A stretch of 64,000 nt of DNA, from assembly GCA_016720655.1 (NCBI GenBank), contig JADKKE010000015.1:1-64000 (forward strand), written 5' to 3'. Both the position numbers and the translations under genes were made by a program. The notes beneath the pieces were generated by a model, which was not told the DNA's origin, ran no database searches, and worked only from the letters and a program-made list of their open reading frames with translations. The DNA comes from Bacteroidota bacterium. Lineage in GTDB: Bacteria > Bacteroidota > Bacteroidia > AKYH767-A > 2013-40CM-41-45. Below are positions 10,390 to 19,104 of this stretch, piece after piece. Every line of letters begins with the position of its first letter. Positions within the stretch are counted from its first letter, which is position 1.

Positions 10390-10545
10390 GAAAAGCAAAA
10401 AGCTCCATTCTTGCGAAATGAGGATTAATGGCTTCTGAAAAAGCAAAAGTAGAGGTCCCGACTGGCCATTAATTTAAATGGTCTTAATTTGCCTTGCCGC
10501 TGCAAAGAGTAGTTTTGAAAAGCGTTCGTAGGTGAAGCGTTTGGG
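10390..10545. repeat. Degraded copy of tRNA-Cys 3' end plus flank (left boundary of island)
   Basis: GAGGTCCCGA at 10452-10461 matches the 3' end of tRNA-Cys. It is preceded by a degenerate copy of the hairpin at 12109-12131 and followed by a stretch (TTGCCTTGCCGCTGC... AGTTTTGAAAAGCG) similar to 12200-12245. So about 150 bp here and at 12098-12250 are diverged direct repeats bracketing HicAB and HigBA. See finding on the tRNA-Cys island. Confidence 0.6.
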
Positions 10546-10641
10546 AGCCGGAAGTAGAGAAATTGTAGCAAAAAGGGTGTTTAAATTGTTTACTTTTTCC
10601 TTGCCCAAAGCTAATTTGAAAGAAATCGTCAAAGAATTTAT

Positions 10642-10672
10642 TTTGCAAAGGTAATATATATATTACCTTTGC
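10642..10672 (+). promoter_or_regulatory. hicAB promoter with overlapping palindromic operator
   Basis: TTTG at 10642-10645 and TACCTTTG at 10664-10671 give a near-perfect Bacteroidota -33/-7 promoter with 18 bp spacing. A perfect 28 bp palindrome (10645-10672, arms GCAAAGGTAATATA / TATATTACCTTTGC) sits over both elements. The hicA ATG at 10676 is only 5 bp after the -7 box, so the mRNA is probably leaderless or nearly so. The palindrome is the expected operator for the HTH of HicB. Confidence 0.75.
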
Positions 10673-10675
10673 CAA

Positions 10676-10861
10676 ATGAAGTACAATGAATTTCTGAGGC
10701 TCCTTAAAAAAGATGGGTGGTACATTCTAAGAGTTGAAGGTAGTCACCATATCATGGCTCATCCAACAAAGAAAGGTACACTCACAGTACCGGTTCATGG
10801 AAGTAAGGAAATCGGAAAAGGACTGGCAAATAAAATACTTAAGGCTGCAGGGCTCAAATAA
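10676..10861 (+). CDS. hicA: HicA-family mRNA interferase toxin
   Basis: A 61 aa protein with the full HicA fold (dsRBD-like): LLKKDGWYILRVEGSHHIM with the catalytic histidine in GSHH, then TVPVHGSKEIGKGLANKILKAAGL. HicA cleaves mRNA at the ribosome and is neutralised by HicB. The gene is first in the operon, 53 bp before hicB, and is driven by the promoter and palindrome just upstream. All expected residues are present, so it is probably active. Confidence 0.92.
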   Translation: MKYNEFLRLLKKDGWYILRVEGSHHIMAHPTKKGTLTVPVHGSKEIGKGLANKILKAAGLK

Positions 10862-10914
10862 ATGTGGAATTCAATAAATAGCAAAATAAATTTCAAGTAA
10901 TAAATTCGGAAAAA

Positions 10915-11298
10915 ATGAAAATTAAAGTAATTATCGAAAAAACAAGTGATGGCTTTTCTGCCTACGCGGAGAAGATTTCACTACCTGTTGGGACAATGGG
11001 AGATTCAATCGAAGAGATTCGAAAAAACATGATCGACGCATTGAATCTTCATCAGAAGCATCATCATAAAACCTTGGTAAAAGAAACTGATTTGGATTTT
11101 CAGTTCGACCTCGCTTCATTCTTTGCCTATTACAAGGTTATCAATGCAAAAGCACTTGGCGAACGAATAGGCATGCATCAATCATTGCTTGCACAATATA
11201 TCTCCGGTAAAAAGAAACCTTCTTCACGCCAGGTTGAGCGTATTATGGAAGGTATACAAGAGGTGGCTCATGAACTAATTAGGCTGAAGATTGCCTGA
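10915..11298 (+). CDS. hicB: HicB-family antitoxin with C-terminal HTH
   Basis: A 127 aa protein. Residues 1-65 form the partially degraded RNase H fold of HicB (KVIIEKTSDGFSAYAEKI...GDSIEEIRKNMIDALNLH). Residues about 70-125 are an XRE-like helix-turn-helix (LGERIGMHQSLLAQYISGKKKPSSRQVERI). The HTH should bind the palindrome upstream of hicA and autorepress the operon. It follows hicA directly. The operon is convergent with HigBA, whose stop lies 10 bp away. Confidence 0.9.
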   Translation: MKIKVIIEKTSDGFSAYAEKISLPVGTMGDSIEEIRKNMIDALNLHQKHHHKTLVKETDLDFQFDLASFFAYYKVINAKALGERIGMHQSLLAQYISGKKKPSSRQVERIMEGIQEVAHELIRLKIA

Positions 11299-11307
11299 GA
11301 TTATTTG

Positions 11308-11664
11308 TTAATACTCTTTCACAAGAGCATTCAAAGGTATATTCAGAAATTCATTTAGATTTCGAATCATCTCAAGAGTTAATTTCCGTTTCCTATTAAG
11401 AATTTTCGAAACTTTATCCTTACCGCCTAAATACTGTGCGAGATCTTTTTGTTTCAGGTTTTGTTGTTCCATTCTGTACTTGATTGCTTCAATTGGATCG
11501 GGGGAGTTGATATGGAAATTTTCGTTTTCATATCGCTCAATTAAAATTGCAAGAACATCAGCAATGTCGCTTTCCTTTGTTCCCTTTTTAGCTAGGAATA
11601 ACTTTTCAAACATGGACAGTGCTTTATTGTATTCCTTTTCGGTTCTAATTATTTTGAATTCCAT
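11308..11664 (-). CDS. higA: HigA-family XRE antitoxin
   Basis: About 118 aa from the ATG at 11664 (a TTG three codons upstream is possible). The C-terminal half carries an XRE HTH (IEAIKYRMEQQNLKQKDLAQYLG...KVSKILNRKRKLTLEMI). The N-terminal half (KEYNKALSMFEKL...EIADVL-like) matches HigA antitoxins. It lies 18 bp downstream of higB in the toxin-first order typical of higBA. It should bind HigB and repress at the palindrome 12018-12036. Confidence 0.88.
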   Translation of the reverse strand: MEFKIIRTEKEYNKALSMFEKLFLAKKGTKESDIADVLAILIERYENENFHINSPDPIEAIKYRMEQQNLKQKDLAQYLGGKDKVSKILNRKRKLTLEMIRNLNEFLNIPLNALVKEY

Positions 11665-11682
11665 AATTACCAATCTTTTGTT

Positions 11683-11985
11683 TTAGTAAACTTCTATGGT
11701 TGCCACATCTATTTTATTGTATTCTGCATGTGGGCCGATAAACTTAATGAATAACCAACTCTTTTGATAATTTATGCTGGCGACAAGTCTGTATTTATTC
11801 CCTTTAATATTAAAGACTACTCTGTCATTCGTTACGATATCTGCCGTTGCAAAATCGCCAATGACATCGTTGGGTTTACGCCAGGATTTTGATGCCACAT
11901 CGTTATACCATAGTTCGAGAGGCTTTTTGGAGTCCGCATGCTTTTTCCAGAATTTTATCAAAGTCCCCCGGTTGTGGATATTCAT
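11683..11985 (-). CDS. higB: HigB-family RelE-fold mRNA interferase toxin
   Basis: A 100 aa protein beginning MNIHNRGTLIKFWKKHADSKKPLELWYN. It continues with the family signatures DVIGDFATADIV, VVFNIKGNKYRLVASINYQ and WLFIKFIGPHAEYNKIDV. The conserved basic residues and terminal GPHAEYDKID-type motif of HigB are present, so the ribosome-dependent RNase should be intact. It is first in the operon, followed by higA 18 bp later. An operator palindrome lies 33 bp upstream of the start. Confidence 0.92.
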   Translation of the reverse strand: MNIHNRGTLIKFWKKHADSKKPLELWYNDVASKSWRKPNDVIGDFATADIVTNDRVVFNIKGNKYRLVASINYQKSWLFIKFIGPHAEYNKIDVATIEVY

Positions 11986-12017
11986 TGAACCACTTTTACA
12001 GAGCTAATATACAACAT

Positions 12018-12036
12018 AGTTGCCATAATGGCAACT
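12018..12036 (-). promoter_or_regulatory. Palindromic operator upstream of higBA
   Basis: AGTTGCCATAATGGCAACT is a perfect inverted repeat with 8 bp arms and a 3 bp centre, 33 bp before the higB ATG. A TATGTTGT follows it on the minus strand, an imperfect match to the -7 consensus. This is the likely HigA binding site. Confidence 0.65.
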
Positions 12037-12097
12037 TTTAAAATAAGGGTATTTTATAGTGTTTTTGTGTCCGGCATAGTCCTAATATTTCCTAATG

Positions 12098-12131
12098 AAA
12101 AGCAAAAAGCCTCATTCTTGCGAAATGAGGC
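12098..12131 (-). terminator. Rho-independent terminator (minus strand), also part of the island repeat
   Basis: On the minus strand GCCTCATTT / AATGAGGC pairs around a short loop and is followed by TTTTTGCTTTT. It would stop transcription of the Fic gene before higBA. A degenerate copy exists at about 10390-10430. Confidence 0.75.
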
Positions 12132-12158
12132 TTGATGGCTTCTAATGAATAGAAATTG

Positions 12159-12177
12159 GAGGTCCCGAGCGGATTTG
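12159..12177. repeat. 19 bp copy of tRNA-Cys 3' end (putative att site)
   Basis: GAGGTCCCGAGCGGATTTG is identical to 14046-14064, the 3' end of tRNA-Cys, and diverges immediately after. This length and position are typical of attachment cores used by tyrosine integrases. It bounds a 1.9 kb segment carrying the Fic gene. No integrase gene is present in the window. Confidence 0.7.
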
Positions 12178-12299
12178 CGTGGTTTTTATATGCTCTTGGT
12201 TTGCTTGCCGATGCGGAGAGGGGTTTTGAATCGCGAGTCATGGGCGAGTCGAATTGGAATTTCTTTAATAATAAGTTAGTAGAGTTTCTTTATTCTTCA

Positions 12300-13762
12300 T
12301 TACCCTCTTTCAGCATACACAAAAATCACATCAAAGTCTAATTTCTCCACTGACCCCAGTATCTCTATTTCTATACGTATTGGATATTCATTCATCTTAA
12401 GTGGTTTCATTGTAACACTTAATGGAATATTTAGAGCTTTCGTGAAATTGAATATTGGTTCATAGTGCATTGGGCTAACGTATGCACCTATAAGGTACGT
12501 ATCTGTAAACGTGCCACCTCTGCTTGTGTATCCTTTAATGATGAAATACAATCCTTGATCTAGTAATTTCTTAGACCAATCTTCCGGTCTTTCCCATTTG
12601 AATAGTGGAGTCAATATAATTTTATTAATCTCAATGTACGAGCTATTGTTTATTAAGGTGAATTCCTTCTTGCGGATTCCATCAGTGAGTTTAAACATCA
12701 AACCCGTTTTTAGTATGGTTTGATTTTCTACTACATAGTTTGTTCCGGCACCGATGCCATACTTAGAGATTATTTTATTTTCAACCATGTTATTAAGGAT
12801 TTTTTTACTGTTGGTAATGGGATATATAAACTCTTTGCTATTTCGCTCGACTTACTTCCGGGACGATTTTCAATGAACGAAACGATGTTTTTTTCTTTAG
12901 GACCCAATGGCGAAGAACTTTCCTTTGTTTTTAACTTCTCCATTAACAATTCCTGTATATTCACTAAACAGTCTAAAAAGAAAACGACCCACTCATCAAC
13001 ATTTTCTCCCGGTCTTTTCCTTTGGGTTTGCATCAATACTTCATAATACTCTATTTTTCTGCTTTCAATTTCATGTTCGAAACTGATGTATTGAATCCAT
13101 TTATATCCTTGCTTCAGTAGTAACAGGGTGCCTAACAATCTACTCAGTCTACCGTTCCCGTCTTGAAAAGGATGTATGCTTAGAAAATCATAAACGAATA
13201 TTGCGGACTTTACTATTGGTAAAGTTTCTTGATCGGATTGATACCATTCGATCAACTGTCGCATCGCTTCTTCTGTTTCTATCCCAGGCTCTGTTGTTTT
13301 AAAAACAATTTGTTTACTTCCGTCGACATGATTTGCTTCGACGGCATTTGAAACTTGTTTGTAATCTCCTCTATGCCATTCGTCTTTTTCGCTATGGCGC
13401 ATCAAAATCTTATGCAGATTTTTAATATTACTTTCAGTAAGTTCAATATCATTGAAGGACTCTGTGATTACATTCAAAGCATCAAAGTATCCGGCCACTT
13501 CTTGCTGGTCTCTTTCCTCGAGCTTCGATACTTTCAATCTATCAATTAGCACTTCTACTTCTGCATCTGTCATCTTGGAGCCTTCGATTCGGGTTGATGC
13601 ACCAACACTTCTGACTGTTGCAATCGCTTTTAATTGTTTCAGACTTTGCCCTTCTCTCTTCTCAATGATTGTCCATTCAGCATCGAAGCGATCAACTTTG
13701 CTGATGTCCTTCATGAGGGACATCGTTAAACTGAGCGAGAATAAATGTATTTTTTGAGCCAT
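12300..13762 (-). CDS. Fic family protein (AMPylase-like), frame broken near its C-terminal winged helix
   Basis: The first frame (13762 to 12770) holds a Fic_N region and the catalytic motif HPFQDGNGRLSR, so AMP or other nucleotide transfer is expected. STRIEG near residue 55 fits the inhibitory (S/T)xxxE(G/N) helix of class II Fic proteins. A winged helix begins at IENRPGSKSSEIAKSL and breaks off after PTVKK. At the T7 run (12800-12806), adding one base restores PTVKKILNNMVENKIISKYG and extends the protein about 160 aa to 12300. The added part has a ~130 aa beta-rich domain I do not recognise. The break could be a read error, phase variation or a real mutation. Confidence 0.8.
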
Positions 13763-13999
13763 TTGATACGGTATGATGCGCAAATATACGACAATTGATA
13801 TCAAAAGTCAATTAAAAGTGATACGAAATGATACACTAATATCCGTAAAATGATGCGGAATGCTGAAAAATGCCCTAATTAAACTAAAATGGCAAAAGAT
13901 TGAAACATTTCATTACACTGAAACATCTCCGAATCATTTATGAGCAGTATCTAGCGGAACGGAGCAGAAATGACACTTGAAATCAATTCAGAAAAGTGC

Positions 14000-14037
14000 A
14001 TAAAAGCGAAAACCGCCAACCTTTTATGGATTGGCGG
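14000..14037 (-). terminator. Terminator of tRNA-Cys
   Basis: On the minus strand CCGCCAATCC / GGTTGGCGG forms a stem followed by TTTTCGCTTTTA, 10 bp after the tRNA 3' end. Confidence 0.75.
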
Positions 14038-14046
14038 CTCTGGTTG

Positions 14047-14117
14047 AGGTCCCGAGCGGATTTGAACCGCTGTACAAAGTTTTGCAGACTTCTGCCTAAC
14101 CACTCGGCCACAGGACC
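14047..14117 (-). tRNA. tRNA-Cys (GCA)
   Basis: A complete cloverleaf of 71 nt: acceptor GGTCCTG / CGGGACC, D arm GCCGAGTGGTTAGGC, anticodon loop CTGCAAA with anticodon GCA, and T arm AGCGG-TTCAAAT-CCGCT. The discriminator base is U, as required for Cys. CCA is not encoded. Its 3' end is the source of the repeat copies at 12159 and 10452. Confidence 0.95.
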
Positions 14118-14260
14118 ATGAAATCGGGTTGCAATGATAGTAAAAAGTAACGTAGGTTCATCGCTACGAATGGCTTTTTTTACGTGTTTTTTGGTAAAAG
14201 TTGAGGTTTTCGATTAAATGAGGGGGAGTTTTGGGGCTGAGATTCAGCAGTCTGAGAGAA

Positions 14261-14300
14261 GGGACGGGGGACGGGGGACGGGGGACGGAAACGGGGAAGG
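14261..14300. repeat. GGGACGG low-complexity repeat array
   Basis: Tandem GGGACGG units (gggacgggggacgggggacg and onward). The same family recurs at 18440-18484, 18967-18990, 19034-19101, 20985-21053 and 22209-22240. Confidence 0.8.
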
Positions 14301-14351
14301 GAAAGAATGAAGACTTCCTTTGAATTCTCGAAAGGTGTTTAAGAATCGAAA

Positions 14352-14713
14352 TCAAGAAAGAGTTCTCTTCTCTTCTATCGTAATGCTGACTGATTCAACA
14401 TCTCCATTCATCGGCGGTGCAATCTTGTTACGCAAACTTTGACTGCATCAATGCGCGGAATGGAATTCAAAAGTGATAAAGCAATTCTTCTTCCTACATG
14501 CTCAATAAGCTTCGAAGGAATCGCCATTTCTTTTTTTACAATTTCGAACACATCACAATAATCAACTGTGAGATTCAGGTTGTCGGTTTTGGCGGCTTCG
14601 GAAAAATCTGTTTCAATCGTAACATCAACAGAATAGTTGCCACCGATTTTTGTTTCCTCCGGAAGACAACCGTGGTATGCGTAGAAACGGATTGAATTAA
14701 GATGGATGATCAT
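14352..14713 (-). CDS. folB: Dihydroneopterin aldolase, one frame break near the C-terminus
   Basis: FolB converts 7,8-dihydroneopterin to 6-hydroxymethyl-dihydropterin in folate synthesis. The start MIIHLNSIRFYAYHGCLPEE matches the family, including the YHG motif; the conserved Tyr is in LTVDYCDVF and the catalytic Lys region precedes LIEHVGRRIA. The frame stops at 14408 after VCVTRLHRR. One extra base near 14424-14427 restores VTKIAPPMNGDVESVSITIE, the normal FolB end, giving about 120 aa, the family length. Probably a sequence error rather than a pseudogene. Confidence 0.88.
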
Positions 14714-14734
14714 GTCGAAAGAAACCGATGGGTT

Positions 14735-14970
14735 AATTGTAGATTTTAGATTGCTGATTGTAGATTAGCGTGGCGTTGAACTGGGGCTCATAACTCAATA
14801 ACTCAATTGATTGCTGATTGTAGATTGATGCTCGGTTAAATGAACGGAAATAACTCAATAACCTAATAACTTAATAACCCAATTGATTGTAGATTGATGA
14901 TTGCTGATTATAGATTATCGCGGCTTTGAACTACGGCCAATAACTCAATAACATAATAACATAATAACCA
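14735..14970. repeat. Array of short repeats (GATTGTAGATT and AACTCAATAAC types)
   Basis: Between folB and glnS lie several copies of GATTGCTGATTGTAGATT and of TAACTCAATAACATAATAAC-like words in the same orientation. The AATAAC family recurs near 28880-29206. No gene is present. Confidence 0.7.
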
Positions 14971-14975
14971 CACAA

Positions 14976-16651
14976 TTATTCAAACGTCACAACCGTCTGA
15001 TGCTTCGCCCAGGAATCTTTCAACACAACCGTGCGATTGAACACCAATTTTCCGGGTTGGCTGTCTTTGTCGGCGCAGAAATATCCTTTGCGGATAAACT
15101 GAAATTTATCACCGGCGACAGTTGTGGCAAGCGATGGTTCTGCTTTTGCATTTGCAATTACATGCAGACTCGTTGGACTCATGTATTCTTTGAAATCACC
15201 TTCTTCACTCGCAGGGTTTTCTACACGGAACAAACGATCGTATAAACGTACTTCTGCATCGATTGCATTTGACACACTCACCCAATGAATGGTTCCTTTC
15301 ACATTTATACCACTGGTATCATGCCCACTTCTACTTTCCGGAATATACGAGCAACGGATTTCGGTAATGTTACCATCATCATCTTTGTCGTAACTATCGC
15401 ACTGAATGATATAGGCATTCTTCAATCGCACTTTTAAGCCCGGACCCAAACGGAAAAACTTCTTCTCGGGATTTTCTTTGAAGTCTTCCCGCTCAATCCA
15501 TAGTTCACGACTGAAAGGAAGATCCCGCTCTCCCCCATCTTCTTTCTCCGGATTATTTTCTCCTTTGAGAATTTCGGATTTGCCTTCCGGATAATTCGTG
15601 ATGACCAGTTTCACCGGATCCATCACCACCATCACACGATTCGCGATTTTGTTGAGATCTTCGCGTACACAAAACTCCAGCATGCCCACATCAATCACAT
15701 GCTCACGTCGGGCAACACCTATCATGTCGCAAAATTTCCGGATGCTTTCCGGTGTATAACCGCGCCTCCGCATCCCACTAATGGTGGGCATACGCGGATC
15801 GTCCCATCCGCTTACATGATTCTCTTTTACCAGTTGGAGCAATTTGCGTTTGCTCATCACTGTGTAATTCAAATTCAAGCGCGCGAATTCGTACTGATGA
15901 CTCGGAAAAATTCCAAGCTTCTCAATAAACCATTCGTAAAGCGGACGATGAACTTCAAATTCCAAAGTACATATTGAATGTGTGATGTTCTCGATTGAAT
16001 CGCTTTGTCCGTGCGCGTAATCGTACATCGGATAAATACACCAGGTGTCACCGGTGCGGTGATGCGGAGTGTGTTTAATCCGATACATGATCGGATCACG
16101 CATGTGCATGTTCGGCGAAGCCATGTCCACATTTGCACGCAATACTTTTTCTCCGTCTTTGAATTCTCCTTTGCGCATGCGTTCGAACAAGTCGAGATTT
16201 TCTTCTATACTCCTGCTCTTGTACGGACTGTCTTTCCCGGGAACAGTTGGTGTGCCTTTTAATGCAGCAATTTCTTCAGGAGTTGAATCGTCAACATAGG
16301 CCAGACCTTTTTTAATCAGCTCGACTGCAAAATCATACAACTTAGGAAAATAATCTGATGCATAAAATTCATTTGCCCATTCGAAGCCAAGCCATTTGAT
16401 ATCTGCTTTGATGCTGTCGACATATTCGGTTTCTTCTTTCTCAGGATTGGTATCGTCGAAACGAAGATTTGTTTTACCATTGAATTCTTTTGCAAGACCA
16501 AAATTCAGGCAAATACTTTTGCATGGCCAATGTGTAAATAACCATTCGGCTCCGGTGGGAAGCGTGTGAGTACACGTCCATTGTGCTTTGCATTCTTTAT
16601 GTCTTCCCGGATTATTTCTTCTAAAAAATTCGGACCTTTTTCTGTGCTCAT
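14976..16651 (-). CDS. glnS: Glutaminyl-tRNA synthetase, one frame break
   Basis: GlnRS charges tRNA-Gln with glutamine. From the ATG at 16651 (MSTEKGPNFLEEIIRED) the class I motif PPEPNGYLHIGHAK appears, then the frame stops. Adding one A at the T4 run 16517-16520 restores HAKSICLNFGLAKEFNGKTN, and the protein then runs unbroken to 14976. The KMSKS equivalent is VMSKRKLLQL, and the C-terminal anticodon-binding barrels follow (FNRTVVLKDSW). Total about 558 aa, normal for the family. Having both glnS and gltX suggests direct glutaminylation. Essential gene, so the break is most likely an error. Confidence 0.93.
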
Positions 16652-16694
16652 ATACTTTCTTTCTTCGCTTTGGGTCTTAAGGTCTTTACGAGAG

Positions 16695-16828
16695 ATTATT
16701 TCGCGCAAAGACGCAAAGAGCGCAAAGGTTTGATGGGTGTTTTAAAAAGTTGTTAGTTCTTAATATGTGGAATACTTAAAGCAAGTTTACATCCTTCTCT
16801 GCGTACTTTGCGTCTTTGCGCGAAACAT
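16695..16828. repeat. Inverted GCGCAAAGACGCAAAG repeat
   Basis: TTTCGCGCAAAGACGCAAAG (about 16699) and CTTTGCGTCTTTGCGCGAAA (about 16808) are perfect inverted arms about 90 bp apart between gltX and glnS. The same word family occurs at 27189-27557 and 43205-43390. Confidence 0.8.
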
Positions 16829-16862
16829 TTTCTTCCCAGCCGGACAATGGCCACAACGTTTT

Positions 16863-18414
16863 TTAGGCGTGTGTTTGTAATGTACTTAATGCTTTTTCAA
16901 TTCGGCTAATAATTTCATCACGACCGAGTAATTCAACCATGCTGAAAAGATGCAATCCTCCGCCTTGTCCGCTTACCATGACACGAAAGAGCTGAAGCAA
17001 TTCATTTGGTTTCCGTTGAGCTTTCTCTGCAACTGTTTTAAACATTGCTTCCGTCTCTGCTTCTGTCCAGGAAGAAATTTTTGTATGCTTCAATCAGCTG
17101 AACAAAGAATTCTGCCAGTTCCGGTTTCCATCTTTTGAAATTACCTGCTCATCGTAATTCTGCTGGAGCTTCAAATAAATAAGAACCGATCTCCAACATT
17201 CCTGTTTCGAAATGTATCCGTTCTTTCATCAGCCGAACTGCATGTTCAAGAAATGAATCCTGCATTCTGGGATCCGTATCTGCAAAATGATATTTTTCCT
17301 TCACAGCAATTTTCAAATTCGCTGCAAGATCTGAATCGTCTTGTTGCCGGAGGTATTGTTCGTTGAACCATTTTGTTTTTTCCGGATCGAATTTCGCTCC
17401 GCTCTTACTTACTCTTTCGAGTGAAAAAGCCTTGATAAGTTCATCCATGGAAAACAATTCCTGCTCATCGCTTGGATGCCATCCCAACAGTGAAAGCATG
17501 TTCACGAATGCAGCAGGATAATATCCTTTCTCTCGGTATCCCGATGAAAGTTCTTTTGTTTCCGGATCAATCCAGTTGAGTGGAAATACCGGGAAGCCCA
17601 GACGATCGCCATCGCGTTTGCTCAATTTTCCATTGCCATCCGGTTTCAGAAGTAATGGAAGATGCGCAAACTGCGGCATCACATTTTCCCAGCCCAGATA
17701 ACGATACAGCAAAACATGCAAAGGAGCAGAAGGCAACCATTCTTCTCCACGAATCACGTGTGTGATTTTCATGAGGTAATCGTCGACAACATTTGCAAGA
17801 TGATAGGTCGGCATACCGTCACTCTTGAACAAAACTTTATCATCCATTTGCGACGTATGCACTTTCACATCTCCACGGATAATATCTGTAAGATGTACAT
17901 CTTCATCTGCAGGAACTTTCAAACGAATCACATAGTTTGCATCTTCTGCTAAAAGTTTTTCAGTTTCAGCAGGAGAAATTGTAAGTGAGTTTTTCAAATT
18001 GACACGCGTCACAGCATTGTAAGCGAATGTTTGCTTTTTCGCTTCCATGTCTTTGCGCAGTTGCTCAAGCGCTTCTGATTCATCAAATGCATAATACGCA
18101 TGACCGGATTTCACCAGTTGATCAGCATATTGTTTGTACAAATTTTTGCGCTCGCTTTGTCTGTATGGTGCATGCGGACCATCGCCAAAACCAACACCTT
18201 CATTTGGAATAATTCCACTCCATTTCAATGCTTCGATGATGTATTCCTCCGCACCCGGAACGAAACGATTCTGATCGGTGTCTTCAATTCTCAAAATGAA
18301 ATCACCATTGTTTTGTTTTGCAAAGAGATAATTATACAATGCAGTCCTCACCCCTCCCATATGAAGCGGGCCGGTGGGACTCGGAGCGAAGCGTACTCTT
18401 ACTTTTCTGTTCAT
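16863..18414 (-). CDS. gltX: Glutamyl-tRNA synthetase, several frame breaks near the C-terminus
   Basis: Start at ATG 18414 (MNRKVRVRFAPSPTGPLHMG), with the HIGH-equivalent PLHMGGV. The KMSKS equivalent is KLSKRDGDRLGFPVF. The frame is intact to 17149, where it stops after YLFEAPAELR. The expected continuation (YDEQV, KRW-like, ELAEFFVQLIEAY) is scattered over other frames with small indels near 17153, 17133 and 17080. The conserved end SSWTEAETEAMFKTV...STLQTHA then resumes to 16863. Total about 510 aa, the family size. The clustering of three indels suggests poor read quality rather than decay. Confidence 0.9.
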
Positions 18415-18439
18415 TGGGCAAAGATAGTTTTTTCTGTGC

Positions 18440-18484
18440 GAGGGACGTACGGCGAGGGACGAGGGACGGGGGACGGGGGACGGA
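18440..18484. repeat. GGGACGG repeat array, left of S23 gene
   Basis: Units GGGACG/GAGGGACGGGG in plus orientation. An array in the opposite orientation lies at 18967-18990, so the four-helix-bundle gene between them is flanked by inverted arrays. Confidence 0.8.
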
Positions 18485-18559
18485 GTGCTCGCAAATAAAT
18501 TATTATTAAATTCTATTATAAGGGGTTGTGGTTGTGATTTTTCAGGGGCATTTTTGGGC

Positions 18560-18934
18560 ATGAATCGTTTGGAAGAAATCAGATATTATATGCTTTCCAT
18601 TCAATTGTGGGACGAGTGTTGGGGAGATACTGAAAAGATGCTAAGCGATATTCGAGGTAAAGAAATTAGCAGACAATTAATTAGATCAGTCGGATCAATT
18701 TCAGCGAATATTGAAGAAGGATACGGACGTGGATTTGGAAAAGAGTATTCTCATTTCCTTAAAATATCCAGAGGCTCCGCAAGAGAAAGCCGAGGCTGGT
18801 ATTCAAAATCTAAATTTCTTTTATCTGAAGAAACAATCAATTCCAGAATCAATGTGATAGATTCAATAATCGGAATGATTTCCTCATCCATCCAAACTCT
18901 GGAAAAGAAAAATTTAGCTAAGACAACGAAATGA
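18560..18934 (+). CDS. Four-helix-bundle protein (S23 / 23S rRNA intervening-sequence protein family)
   Basis: A 124 aa protein starting MNRLEEIRYYMLSIQLWDEC. The family signature lies in ISRQLIRSVGSISANIEEGY followed by GRGFGKEYSHFLKISRGSARE. These proteins form a four-helix bundle pentamer and are encoded in rRNA intervening sequences or, as here, alone. Their biochemical role is unknown; a relative (Avd) is the accessory protein of diversity-generating retroelements. Inverted GGGACG arrays flank this gene, unlike its housekeeping neighbours. Confidence 0.88.
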   Translation: MNRLEEIRYYMLSIQLWDECWGDTEKMLSDIRGKEISRQLIRSVGSISANIEEGYGRGFGKEYSHFLKISRGSARESRGWYSKSKFLLSEETINSRINVIDSIIGMISSSIQTLEKKNLAKTTK

Positions 18935-18966
18935 AATGCCAATTTCTGTCAAATTTATTCGCCGCT

Positions 18967-18990
18967 TCGTCCCCCGTCCCTTCGCCCCTT
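18967..18990. repeat. CGTCCC repeat array, right of S23 gene
   Basis: Inverted orientation of the array at 18440-18484. Confidence 0.75.
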
Positions 18991-19033
18991 TCACCTATTT
19001 CCTAAATAAATTGAAAAAGACCTCAGAAATAAA

Positions 19034-19101
19034 GGTCCCTCGTCCCCCGTCCTATGTCCCTTCCCTCTAAAGGTCCCCCGACCCTTCGTCCCCCGTCCCT
19101 C
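19034..19101. repeat. CGTCCC repeat array
   Basis: Further units of the same family (GTCCCTCGTCCCCCGTCC and others), ending just before the stop codon of the coiled-coil gene. Confidence 0.75.
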
Positions 19102-19104
19102 TTT

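Noticed and set aside
12159..12177. Second tRNA gene
   Set aside because: Only the 3' 19 bp match; no anticodon arm or acceptor partner.
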